Shown: piece by piece, positions 21,266 to 33,100 of the stretch
Layout: every line of letters begins with the position of its first letter
Numbering within the stretch: position 1 is the first letter of the stretch
Assembly (NCBI GenBank): GCA_002077065.1
Contig: NAJO01000022.1
Span: 496,001-560,000, forward strand
From: Cryoendolithus antarcticus
Taxonomy: Eukaryota; Ascomycota; Dothideomycetes; Cladosporiales; Cladosporiaceae
DNA length: 64,000 nucleotides
Reading direction: 5' to 3'
Position numbers and translations under genes: made by a program
Notes under the pieces: model-generated
Told to the model about the DNA's origin: nothing
Database searches by the model: none
What the model saw: only the letters and a program-made list of their open reading frames with translations

Positions 21266-23279
21266 CTAGAACTCAAACTCCCCCCTCATCCCCTCCAAAT
21301 CCATATCAACCCCCACCCGCTCCGCCAAATCCCTCCGTCCCATCTGCGTAAAAGTCCTCCTCAACGTATCATACAAATTCGTGCTCTGATTCTGGCTGAG
21401 CATGCCCTCCACAACGCTATCAGGCACATCCCTCCCTGAGCCATCCCTCAGCATCTCTGCAGCCTTAGCCCGACCCTCCGCTTCGACGACTTTATGCATT
21501 GATAGCGCGCCGAGTAAGTGGGAGGCGGCTTCTTCGAGGACGCCGAGGTTGATGCATGAGACGCCGAGGTTGTACCGCGCGCGGACGAAGTTGGGACGGA
21601 TTTCGAGGGCGTGGCTGTAGGCGTCTATCGCTTCCTCCGAGCGATTGGAGTTTGCTAAGGTGGCGCCGAGACGGTTCCAGAGGAGATGTTCCGACCCTTC
21701 CTGTTTCATACTCCCGTGCTGAGCGGAGTTCAAGGCTGCGCCGAAACAGTCAACGGCTTTGTCGTAGTCTTCGCTGCCGTAGAAGAGCACGCCCAGTCCG
21801 ACTTGGACGTCTACGTCTACGTCCTCGCCTGCGGGGTGGAGTTGAGCGGCTTGAAGGAAGAGGTTCGTGACGCGCTCGTGCAGTGCGTGGCGGTCTGTGA
21901 AGCCGAGTTCTTCTTCGGCTGTGGGGTTCGGGGCGTTGGTGGCGAGGGTGGGGTATTTCGTTAGGACCCAGTGTTCTAGGGAGCGGTAGGCGAGGGAGTC
22001 GAAGGACTCGTTTGTGTACGAGACTGCGAGGCCCATTAGGGCGTCGAGGTTGTCGGGGTCGAGTTTTAGGGCTTGCTCGAGGGCGCGGATGGCAGGCGAT
22101 TCTTTCTCGTTTTGAGCTTGTGCTTGTCCGAGCGCTACCCAGGCTTCCGTGAAGTTCGAGTCCTTCTGTACTGCTGCTTCGAAGGCCAGAGCGGCGAGGG
22201 ACAGGTTCCCACCTTCTCGCATGATCTTCTGCCCTTCCTCGAAAGCATTCGGTACGTCCTTGAAGATGTTGTCTTCTTCGAACATGTACTCCCCTAATTG
22301 CGGACTCGGGTCATAAGTCCTTAGACCGTCAAATCCGTGACCCATTCCGTCAAAGTCTTTCCATTGCTCGTACTCGTCGCCCAAGTGTTGCAAAGCTTCT
22401 TCTTCCGCGAGCATGTCCCTGGACGCGTCAGTCTCGGCTTGGATTCCGCGCCAGATGGACTCGAAGTCGCCATAGTTTGTCTCGGACCTGCAGCGTGTGA
22501 GCTGCAGATCGGGCTACACTCCACATCAGGGAACAGGGAGAGACTTACCGGTCTATGCCGTTCAACTCATCCTCCATGGCCTTCTCCGCTTCCTGATCAA
22601 GCTCCTCCATCTGGTTTTCCTCCTTCATCTGACTCAACTCCTCAAATTGCGCCTCCCAGTCCGTATCACTCAACTCCTGTACCCTTCCCTTGCCCTTGCC
22701 CATAGCCTCCATCGGCTGCTGTGCATGCGCGCCAAACCCACCTCCATACATCGGTCTCTGCATTCCCATACCCATGCCACCGCCGTACATAGGTCTCGAG
22801 TACGCCGAGTGCTGCATTTGTGGTCCTGCAGCAGTGATCGGACTCCCCGTTCGTTGACCCTGCTGTCTGAATTGCGCAAAGTCTTGCGGCGAGAAGCCAG
22901 CTGGACTGCCTTGCCTCAGTACACTCTCCTGTGCTGCTAGAGCTGGCATCGGGCCCCCAAACTCCCCAGCCCAAGCCCCTCCGCCCCCGCCTCCTCCACC
23001 ATACTGGCTCTGCTCTATCCGCTCTGCCTCCCGCCTCAGCCCCTCCATCTGGAAACTAGGTAATTGCTCAGCAAACTGCGGAGTCTGTTGGGCGAATGCT
23101 GCAAATGCCGCATCTTCACTAGCATTGTTGGCTGGCTGCGATCTAAAGCCATTCAAGTGATTGGGTTGTCGACTTGTGAGGCGATCCCATTGTAATGAGT
23201 TGTCCACAGATGTCTGTTTCTGGAACTGCGAAAGCGGATTCGCGCCTGTAGAGCATTCGGAGCCGGAGAGGAAGGACAT
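21266..23279 (-). CDS. PEX5: Peroxisomal targeting signal 1 receptor Pex5
   Basis: Exons 23279-22549 and 22487-21266 (61-nt intron, GTAAGT..CTGCAG) give 650 aa, the normal Pex5 length. It starts MSFLSGSECSTGANPLSQF, the conserved Pex5 N-terminus with the recycling Cys (Cys9, site of monoubiquitination in the family). The N-terminal half carries WxxxF Pex14-binding motifs (WAGEF at 103-107, WEAQF at 208-212), a run of eight Gly and Met/Gly repeats. The second exon encodes the TPR domain (for example NFTEAWVALGQAQAQNEKESP, RPNFVRARYNLGVSCINLG) that binds C-terminal SKL-type signals. It imports matrix enzymes into peroxisomes. Frames upstream of 23279 are 5' UTR. Confidence 0.95.
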
Positions 23280-23799
23280 CCTGGTGGTGTATAGGTTTGG
23301 ACAGAGTGACGAGAGGCGAATCGGTATCGAGATCGATTGAGACTTTGTGAGTCTTGAGAGGCGATCGACTACGTAGAAGCGCGGTCCTTGACTACTCACG
23401 ATCTCTTACAAGGATGAGCGTTGAAAAGATCAGGAAACGTGCAGTGTACGATACACCACTTGGAGCCAGCTGCAGTCCCTCGACGTCGAAGGATGACATA
23501 ACAATCCCCCACCGAGAGCCTCGGCATTTTGAGTTGAGCCGCAACATTCACATCGTCACGTGCACCGGGTCGCTCTTGCCCTTCAATGGCAGTAGAATTG
23601 TGCAAAGTCGAGTGTAGAGTAGCCACATGCGTGGCCATGATATATACGCACCTCACATCTCTATGGTACACTCCCTGCCCACCGTTGCCGTTACATCGCC
23701 AGGATCGTACACTTTCTTACACTTCGCCCCTGAACTCTTCCCTTGCCCTGCCGTGTTGTGTTGGTCTGCCATACGGTCAAAAGACCGCAGTGCAGGGCT
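23280..23799. promoter_or_regulatory. PEX5 promoter and 3' region of the RNA-binding protein gene
   Basis: 520 nt between co-oriented minus-strand genes. No further gene or named site recognised. Confidence 0.4.
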
Positions 23800-25282
23800 C
23801 TAGTACGGTGCTCCCTCACCGTCTCCACCAGTGGGATTCGGTGCTCTCCTCTCTCTCGGCTCTCGTCGCTCCCTCCGCTCACCACCAAAGTCCCCATCTC
23901 GCCTCTCACGCCTCTCACCACCGAAGTCCCTTCTCTCCCGCCTCTCGCCACCATCACGGTTGTCTCTCCGTTGCACACCTCCGTCTTCACCACCATCACG
24001 ATCGCGACCAGCGTTGGCACCCGAAAAGTCGATTCGGAGCGCTCGACCATAGACAGCCTTGCTCTCGAGCTCTGCCTTGGCCTTGACTGCGCTCTCAATA
24101 TCGATGAAATCCGCGTGTGCGAAACCTCTCGGTTGGCCGGTGCGGCGGTCAATGGCGACGCGGACGTCGAGGACGTTGCGGATGCTGCGGAAGAGGTCTG
24201 CTTACTTGTCAGCGATTGCAGGTGTAATACTAGCCGGCATGATGCGTACCATTCAAATCCCGATCACTCATCTGGTAACTCATATTGCCAATAAAAAGTG
24301 TCTTGCTCGGCGGTGCACTGGAGCGGGGCTTCCCGTCTATCCTCTTCTCATGTCTAGCGTGATACTGCACTGCCATGCGCCTCCCCTGGAAGACTTTCTG
24401 GTCCAGGTTCTGCATGGCCTGGTCTGCGCCCTCCTGTGTAGCCAACTCGACATAGCCAAAGCCCTTGCTCAGCCCTCTGTTGTCTGTGACAATGCGCGAG
24501 TTCGTCACCTCGCCGAAACGAGCGAACTCGGCCTCGAGCTGGGGCGCGGTGACTTCGAAGAACAGGTTGCCGATATAGAGGATCCGGGAGGGTGAGTTCT
24601 TCTGTCGCGTACTGCGCTCGGCGGGCACAGGTGTGAACGGGTCGCGACGCTCGGGTCGCTCTTCACGGTCGCCGAGCTTTGTGGGAGGCACAGTGGTCTG
24701 GCGGGGGGAGGCGGCTGTTCCAGCGGCGCTGGCGGTGTTGCTAACTGCTGCGGTTGCAGAAGACATTGCGGCGGAGGCTGTGGCTGCGGCTGCTGCGGCG
24801 GTCTCGGTCACTGTCTCAGCGGCGGATGAGAGACCTTCCTGTGCGCGCCCGACGAGGGTGTTGGCTTGCTCTGTAAGGCCACTGCTCGGGGTTGGTAGGT
24901 CTGAGTCGGCAGCTTCGGTCGACGGGGCAGCCTCAGTGCGCAGTGGCGTCTCTGTCTGTCCGAGCGGCTCTGACGTTGTACCCGACGCCTCTGCGACTGC
25001 GTCCTCTGCGTGTGCTGGCTCGCCTGTGGGAGGGACGTATGAAGGCTCGTCCACATTGCTCGATCCGGTCGTGACTGTCTCATCCGATGCACTCGCCTCC
25101 ACCGGTGATGCCTCTTCTCGCTTGGCGTCTTCCTCTGCCCGCCATATCCGCGCTTGATGGAATGATCTGAGTAGAGGTGTGGGGGCTGCTTTTGAGGTGG
25201 TCACGCGAGGAGTCGTCCGTATCGAGGAAATATGTCTGGAGGGCTGCGCTGATAGTGCGCGCACGGCGGCACGTCTGAGCAT
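23800..25282 (-). CDS. Two-RRM RNA-binding protein with mitochondrial presequence-like N-terminus
   Basis: Exons 25282-24250 and 24197-23800 (52-nt intron, GTACGC..AGCAG) give 476 aa. The N-terminus (MLRRAAVRALSAQPSRHISS) is Arg/Ala/Ser-rich without acids and looks like a mitochondrial presequence. Residues 50-230 are low-complexity Ala/Thr/Glu. RRM1 has RNP2 ILYIGN (234-239) and RNP1 KGFGYVEL (273-280). RRM2 has TLFIGN (328-333) and, across the splice, RGFAHADF (368-375). The tail carries repeats of GGERRERR with Asp/Phe spacers, an RGG-like RNA-binding extension, and ends GEGAPY. It probably acts in mitochondrial RNA handling (inference from the presequence). A nucleolar Nsr1/Gar2-like role is the alternative. 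The splice completing RRM2 is strong support for the model. Confidence 0.87.
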
Positions 25283-25688
25283 GAACCTGTGCCATCGTTG
25301 TCAGTCACACGTTGGTTGATGCATTGGGTTGCCTCGATGCGTACATGGTGAAGATGTCTCAGGTGTAGCTTAGTGGCTCGTGATCCGTTTGTGGTGCAGA
25401 CTGCAGGCCCTTGATCGCGGCGATGGAAGGTATGAGATACTGAACGAGTGGCAAGACAAGCAATGAAGCGTAGTGTGTATGCTGCAGATGAAGACCTCCT
25501 AGATCGACACCCCCAATAATCTTCTTGACGACACCTCCGAACTTCGCGGAACCTCCTCCGCACTACGAAACGTCGCCCATTCAGGACACGCAATTGATAC
25601 CAGCTTGACTTGAGCTGTACACCACGACTTTGCCTCACAAGAGGTCGTCCAATGCCGCCGCCGACACCGACGTAATCACGACTTCACC
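25283..25688. promoter_or_regulatory. Bidirectional promoter, RNA-binding protein and STT3
   Basis: Only 406 nt separate the two divergent start codons, so the promoters must overlap or abut. No named element was identified. Confidence 0.5.
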
Positions 25689-28214
25689 ATGGCTGTAGCC
25701 GACAGCCAATCCATCCTGCCCAATGGCGCAGAGATGTTCTTCAAGGGCGAGACGGGACGGAACACTCGAGGACTGTTGCGGTTGATCATCCTATGCACAA
25801 TCGCTGCAGCAGCTGTTGCGAGCAGACTGTTCTCGGTCATTCGGTTCGAGAGCATCATTCATGAGTGTGAGTGAAGGTACGCTGCAGCATTGGCACTTGT
25901 CGAGACTAACAGAGTGGTCCAACAGTCGACCCGTGGTTCAACTTCAGAGCAACAAAATACCTCGTCCAACACGGCTTCTACAACTTCTGGGACTGGTTCG
26001 ATGACCGTACGTTCCACTTGCCTTACGCTGTTCGAGCTGTCATAGTACCCCACTAACACGATCCAGGAACATGGCACCCTCTCGGCCGCGTTACAGGCGG
26101 AACCCTCTACCCCGGCCTGATGGTCACCTCCGGCGCAATCTACCATGCCCTCCGAGCCCTCGCAATGCCGATCGATATCCGCAACATCTGTGTGCTCCTC
26201 GCACCTGCGTTTTCGGGTCTTACAGCCTTCGCGACCTACCTCTTCACGACCGAAATGAGTACATCTCCCTCCGCAGGTCTGCTTGCGGCAATCTTCATGG
26301 GCATTGCACCGGGGTACATCTCTAGAAGTGTGGCAGGGAGCTACGATAACGAGGCGATCGCCATCTTCTTGCTGGTCTTCACGTTTTATCTATGGATCAA
26401 GGCTGTGAAGTTAGGGAGTGTGATGTGGGGTGCTTTGACAGCACTGTTCTACGGATACATGGTCAGCGCTTGGGGCGGATATGTGTTCATCACGAACTTG
26501 CTACCATTGCACGCCTTTGTGCTTATTTGCATGGGGCGGTTTAGCCCGAGGTTGTATGTGAGCTACACGACTTGGTACGCTTTGGGTACATTGGCGAGCA
26601 TGCAGATTCCCTTCGTTGGATTCTTGCCGATCAGGAGTAGTGATCACATGGCAGCTCTCGGTATGTGTCTTGCGAGAAAGTTGATGTTTGGAATGCTAGC
26701 TGACCATCACAGGCGTCTTCGGCTTGATCCAGCTCGTCGGCGGCACCGAGTACATTCGTCAACAGCTTCCCTCGAAGCAATTTCAGACTCTGCTCCGAGC
26801 AATGGTACTGATCATCTTCGTCGTCGCCTTTGGTCTTCTGGTCCTCTTGACAGTCTCTGGAACCATTGCGCCCTGGTCTGGCCGCTTCTACTCACTCTGG
26901 GACACTGGCTACGCCAAGATCCACATTCCCATCATCGCATCGGTGTCTGAGCATCAGCCAACGGCGTGGCCGGCGTTCTTCTTCGATTTGAACATGCTCA
27001 TCTGGCTGTTCCCGGCCGGTGTGTACATGTGCTTCCGTCAGCTCAAGGACGAGCAGGTCTTCATTGTCATCTACGCGGTGTTGGCCAGCTACTTCGCTGG
27101 TGTGATGGTCCGTCTTATGCTCACGCTCACGCCTGTCGTGTGTGTCGCAGCGGCCATGGCGTTGTCGCAGATCCTGGACACGTTCACCGTGGCGACTGAG
27201 CCTGCGCCACCTGCTGCCGAGGGGACGAGCCAAAGCAACGGTCATGCGAATGGCTCAGCCAACATTTCGGCCAAGCTCTCGTCTGCCATTCCGGACACGC
27301 TTCGCTCGACGAAGTCACCACTGGTCGGCATCTACTCTTACCTGTCGAAATCCCTCATCACTGGAGCTGTCACCTCATACCTCCTCCTCTTCGTGCTCCA
27401 CTGCACTTGGGTGACCTCGAATGCCTACTCATCGCCGTCAGTTGTCCTGGCTTCCAAGCTCCCCGACGGCAGCCAGCACATCATCGACGACTACCGTGAG
27501 GCATATTACTGGCTTCGCCAAAACACCGCGCAGAATGCGAAGGTGATGAGCTGGTGGGACTATGGCTACCAGATCGGTGGCATGGCCGATCGTCCAACGC
27601 TTGTCGACAATAACACCTGGAATAACACGCACATTGCGACTGTTGGCAAGGCCATGAGCTCGAGAGAGGAAGTCAGCTGGCCGATCATGCGTCAGCACGA
27701 GGTGGACTATGTGCTTGTTGTGTTCGGAGGATTGCTAGGCTACAGTGGTGATGATATTAACAAGTTCTTGTGGATGGTCAGGATTGCTGAAGGTGAGGTT
27801 CTTCACTTACGCGAGCTATGTGACGTTACTAACATCACTACAGGCATCTGGCCCGACGAAGTGAAAGAACGCGACTTCTTCACCGCCCGCGGCGAATACC
27901 GCGTCGACGACGGCGCCACGCCCACCATGCGCAACTCGCTCATGTACAAGATGTCGTACTACAACTTCGACAAGCTTTTCCCGGCCGGCCAAGCCCAGGA
28001 TCGTGTGCGTGGGAGCAAGCTGCCTGCGCAGGGTCCAGAGCTGAGCACGCTTGAGGAGGCTTTCACGAGTGAGAATTGGATCATCAGGATCTACAAGGTC
28101 AAGAAGCCTGACAATCTCGGGCGCGGATTGATTGAGGCTGGTCAATTCGACAAGGGAGGCAAGAAGAAGAAGGCGCCTAAGCGGAGGGGTGCTAGGGTGC
28201 TGAGGGTGGATTAG
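25689..28214 (+). CDS. STT3: Oligosaccharyltransferase catalytic subunit STT3
   Basis: Five exons, 25689-25866, 25926-26006, 26067-26660, 26713-27792 and 27844-28214, give 767 aa. STT3 transfers the dolichol-linked oligosaccharide to Asn in N-X-S/T sequons at the ER membrane. Splicing restores the hallmarks: [13 protein letters not shown] (catalytic Asp in the first luminal loop), [14 protein letters not shown], the SVSEHQP loop, WWDYGYQI (the WWDYG acceptor-binding motif), [10 protein letters not shown] and [11 protein letters not shown] (the DK motif). There are many hydrophobic segments in the first 480 residues, then the soluble luminal domain and a basic end ([12 protein letters not shown]). 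All four introns are 51-60 nt. It is followed by the OS-9 gene after 290 nt. Confidence 0.96.
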
Positions 28215-28504
28215 AAGGGTGTTCCGTGGTTGGAGAGCGGTAGCAAAAAGTAGTGGGGTTGTATATGTACTCTGCCCTCTTCATGCTGTTACCGTCACAT
28301 TCGTGTCGAGATGCCCGTCTTGCGCGTGTCGATATGGCATTGCCGTTCGCAAGGCGTCCGAGGAAGTCGCACGTGACACCCAAGCATCCACCTGGCCTGA
28401 GCTCCTGGTAGCACCGTAGGTGTATCGAAGCACATGTTCTCACAATACTGTTTGCCAACCTTGCATCATCTCTCACTCCTCGAATCGCAAGGACATACGG
28501 CGCA

Positions 28505-30142
28505 ATGCCACTCACTCTCAAACACATCCTCGCCCTCCCGGCCCTCCTCCGTGTCTCCCTAGTCCTTGCGTCCCAGCATGCTTTCAGCGTGCAAGACGAT
28601 ATACTAGCTTTCCCTCAGTATGAGATCAAGTTTACCGAGCAGTACATTCCGGAAGACGACGTCCCCTCAAAACTACGAGATGGCTCGACACAGCCTATGC
28701 CGAGCACTGGGACTGACATCGGTAATCATACGCCGGAATCAAGCTGGGATGATCGGGAGCAGGACGGTAGTGAGGAGCAGAAGCTGGAGTACGAGGTGCT
28801 CTTGCTAGACCAACAACGCTATCTATGTTCGATACCCATTGTCGCGCCACCCGAGCAAACAACGCCCGCAGAGAACGCGACACAGACTCAAGCCGACACC
28901 GCGAGGGAGCTGGCGCGAGCTAATGAGCGGGGCTGGGAGTTGTTATCTGCCATGCACGGCCAATGCACGTACTTCATCTCTGGGTGGTGGAGCTACAGAT
29001 TCTGCTATGGAGAGGGTGTGAGGCAGTTCCATCAGTTGGCTCCGGGCAGGGGAGGGCAGATATATCCGCCGGTGGAGGATCCGGGCGTGGAGGGGTATAG
29101 TCTTGGGATGTATGATGGGGCTAGAGCGGGTGAGAAGAAGGGGCCAAGGAAGGGGAAGGGAGAAGGGGAGGGTTTAGCTGAGGGGAAGGAGGTGGGGAAG
29201 GTGGATGCCAAGGAGGTAGGCGAGCTGGTCACGAAGGGGGAGTCGCGGTATCTTGTTCAGAGGCTCGATGGCGGGACGACGTGTGATCTCACGGGAAAGT
29301 CGAGGAGGATAGAAGTTCAGGTTCGTCGCCCTCGACCCGCTCTCTTCCCAGGACGTCATCAATACTAACCCCCACAGTTCCACTGCAACCCCTCCACCGG
29401 CAGCGACCGCATCTCCCTCATAAAAGAAACAGCCACCTGCGCCTACCTAATGGTAATCCAAACCCCGCGCCTCTGCAACGACATAGCCTTCCTCCCCCCA
29501 CAAATCGAAGCCGCAAACGCGATAACCTGCGCCCCGATCCTCTCCCCTTCGGAAGCCGAAGCCCACGCCAAAGACCTCGCTGCTCCAGCCACAGCCTCCG
29601 AACCCTCAGATGCAGAAATCTGGGCCGCAAACCCCGACGCCGCCGTCGCGTTCGGCATCCCCGTCCCGCCCAAGCGGCAAGTAGCAGGCGACATCGAAGT
29701 CGGCGGCCACGCTATCGTGCCCAAGGGCATCAAACTCGAGAAGTCTGCGATTGTGGGAGGCGGAAAGGAGACGTATATCGAGACCATCGCCGATTCCGAG
29801 GGGAAGATGCTTGGGGCTGAGGAGCTGGAGAAGCGGAAGCTGGGGAGCAGGAAGGATGTGGAGGCTTTTAAGCGGAAACTGGAGGAGGTTGCTAAGGGGG
29901 GGAAGTGGAAGTTGGATGTTGTTGAGACGGTGAGGGGGAGGGAGTATAGGGGGGTTATTGATGACGGGAGTGAGGAGGAGGGCAGTGGGGACGGGAAGGG
30001 GGATGGGGAGGGTGAGGGAGTGGTGGTGGAAGATGTTGTGGAGAGTGAGGCCGCGGGGCAGGATGGGGAGAGTGGGAATGCGGAGGAGGATGGGGAGGTT
30101 CAGGAGGGGAGCAAGGAAGAGTACTACCATGAGGAACTCTGA
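28505..30142 (+). CDS. YOS9: OS-9/Yos9 ER quality-control lectin
   Basis: Exons 28505-29320 and 29378-30142 (57-nt intron) give 526 aa. A signal peptide (1-22) and the OS-9-type start (FSVQDDILAFPQYEIKF) lead into the MRH lectin domain: YLCSIPIV, the glycan-binding QCTYFISGWWSYRFCYG (153-169) and, after the splice, FHCNPSTGSDRI with ETATCAYLMVIQTPRLC. Members read trimmed N-glycans on misfolded glycoproteins and pass them to the Hrd1 ubiquitin ligase for ERAD. Long Gly/Glu/Lys insertions sit inside and after the domain. The protein ends Tyr-Tyr-His-Glu-Glu-Leu; HEEL is a variant of the HDEL retention signal on yeast Yos9. It lies directly downstream of STT3. Confidence 0.93.
29987..30018 (+). 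other. G-quadruplex-prone tract at the OS-9 3' end
   Basis: Six consecutive runs of three to five G separated by one to two bases, on the mRNA-sense strand, in the region coding for the acidic/Gly tail. Sequence-level prediction only. Confidence 0.6.
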
Positions 30143-33100
30143 GGGCATACTTTGATTGACAGCGTTTGAGCAGCATAGCACCTAGAGCGTTACGACGTGC
30201 TGTATTCTTGTCTCATCTACCATATGCAGAAATAGCACTGATGCATTATACTTACGTGACTTACAATGACAGGGCCAAACCCCCACGACGTCCCACATCT
30301 CATATGAGACATCGCCGCTGGATGATATCGGAGGAAAGCGGAGTGTACGAACCGTCAGCCAGCCCAATTTGAGCCCGACTCTCCCCGTGGGGGGCCATTG
30401 AGGGTCGCTGGGGCAGCTATCGATGCGCTCGAGCGGGACTGCGCATAGTCGAGCTTGCATTGTGCATCCAGCCTTTATTACCTCTAAGAACGCAGAGAAC
30501 AGTAAGACTTGTAATAAGTAAAACGACTCTTCCTTGCGACCTCAGCTGCGGTAGCTTACCATTCGCTCTGCTCTAAGGTCAAGGGACCCACGTGTCCGGC
30601 AGCAGGATCCCGAACCAAGTATCGATCAGACCGTTGGCACAAGTCTGGTCGAGTACTGGACTTGTCCCGGTTGTCCTTGAGCTTATCAGCTCGGCGTTTG
30701 ATGAACGTTGCGGGGCGCGTTGAGTGGCATGTCTGCAGCGGAGATATGCAAGAGGAGATATTATGCAATCGTAGCGTGATGTGCAGTTTGTGGTCGTGGA
30801 GTTGGACTCCATAAGGCCAGGGGAGCATAGCTGTGATCTAGGGACTGGCCTTCATCTGATAAACTGCTCTATTTCTTCCGATCTGTGACATACTAGACTT
30901 TAGAGCTCGGGGGTTGGCACTACCACAACCAATGACGACGGTCATCAGTGTGGCTCCGGAAAAAAACATGAGTAAGCGTAAGGAGATTGCTATGAAAGCA
31001 GCATGTCTTGCTCTTTCTTGATTCGGAGAGTGAGAGGTCTCAGCATGTACCCACGGGGGATGACAGTCCGAAGCGGAGAAGTATCTCACTAAGATGATTC
31101 GGCATACCGAGCTCTCTGACAACGGCGGGGACCCAGCCGACATCAGTGACCAGTACTGCAGCAGTGGTGCGAACGCCCCTCATATGCTGCATGAGCACCT
31201 GGAGCAAATCGTCGTTATGGTCCGCGATTGCGAAGCGAGCACTTGATGGTGAGCGGCCCGGGTCAGCGCTCGTACATTCTGCCTCATAGGATAGCGATAG
31301 AGCAGCATTGGACACTGCTGCGATCACGCGAGCTCGAATGCTATTGGTTCGTCGCAGTTGCTGCCCTCGGGATTTGTGGCCAGGCCATCCTCCGATGTTT
31401 AGCAGTCGGCAAGATTCGCTCGCACGCCATGCAAAGGAGTGGAACCGTGGGAAAGGCATGCGCCACAGTCGTGGCGAGCCTTCTGCTTGTGCTTTCGGAT
31501 GTTTTGATGCATAGATAGTATTTTCACCGTGGCTGGAATGTGGCAGCTGATCGTAACGCAGAAAGACTGGAGATCGGAGCGTAGCGCAGGTGCTCAACCG
31601 CTTGAGCCCCCGGAGCATGGAGTACATCAAACAAGACGATCACCGATCGTTGCAATCCTGTCTTTGACACAAGGTAGCTCCTGTGGAGTCGACATACTCC
31701 TAAGCCTACAGTACTCTCCATGTCTCGAGCGGCTCCACCCCGATGGCACAACATCTACTCAGCGGGCCCGTCAATCGCCGCTTCGTATCTTCATGTGATG
31801 GTAGATACAGATGGCAGCATGTCCCGTATTTCTCCGCATAACGTGGCGTGTGAAGTTCGTATAAGGTGTGCCGCTGCACTATCAACGGCCGAGCAGCTAC
31901 TGCATGCATACATTATTGGCAGCGTGAACTTGATTGCCAATCATGTTGACATGCAGAGACGGTCCGATGGGCCTAGGGCTCGGGTCCGCTGGCTCGCTTT
32001 ACTGCCAAGCTAGAGCTCGTGAGACGAGATGAGACGGCTAGGTGTGGTGATCCAGGAACGTGGCCTGGCTTATCGCAGCAGTGTATGTAGATAGGGCAGT
32101 CCAGAGTTCGCAGTGACAGGGAGAGCTGCAGCGTTGTGGCGTCGACATGCCGAGACAGGCGTTCACATCGTGTCAGCGGAGGGACTCCTATTGGAGGAGC
32201 AGGCTTGGCTGGTATCGTCGTTCCACCGGGTTGCAGCAATGCTTGCCGCGTTCCGCCGTGGGGTACCTGTCCATCACTGTCTCTTACGAACCTGCCGATA
32301 AGACCAACACGTGGATTAGGAGGGTGACAATGCTGGAGATGTCTGGAGTAGTGGAGCTGAATCGTGCTCACCGATGACGCGATTGTCTTCGCACCAGGAA
32401 CGGGGAAGTGAATGACTTGACTAACGGCTTTAGACCGTTAGAGTGATTGCAAGTGATTTCATGATCGAGAGACTTGGCCATCGCAGTGATGCCTTTGATA
32501 TTCGCCAACACAACCGCGTAGGCGCATAGTCGTGCTCCGCTCCCCTGCGGCGTGATACCCCATCTTGCCCCCTGCCCTACCCGCTGGGAACGAAGTGCAT
32601 GTTACAAACGCAGCTCTCGCATCGACACCAAGTACACAGGTACCTCAACGTAGCAGGATCAGACTTTACCTACCCCACGGCCACGCATACCGTTACCCAC
32701 TACGGCGACAGCGTCAGCTCGCCTCTCTCGCTGTATCGAACTGCCATCACCACAGCAAGATCAAAGACATCCTCCTTTCTCGTCTCCTCTCCTCGTTCCC
32801 CGCATCATCGTCTTGACTTCAGCAGCCAGTCGGTGCAATCCGCGCGAGTAGTGTATTGCGGGACCGGTTTGCACCGAAAGTAGCTCCAACGCGCATGCGC
32901 TAGACTTTGTCGACCCACCTTTGTTCCAAGGGCACGAGAATTCCGGTTCGCTGGTTGCGCGTCGAAGTCTGTGTCTCTATTCTATACGACCTTCACCCAA
33001 CGACTTGCTCGAACCCTCTCGTGGTTGAAGTGAAGGTCAGCGGTGGACTTGACGAAAGTTAGGAGAGGAAATTGAATCGTGAAGGATTGTACCTCGGACT

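Noticed and set aside
25356..25430. tRNA-like A box (TAGCTTAGTGG)
   Set aside because: No B box at the expected distance and no cloverleaf could be drawn.
31040..31630. 196-codon minus-strand frame in the large gap
   Set aside because: No domain, no codon bias, and it overlaps another frame; kept only as a note in the gap entry.
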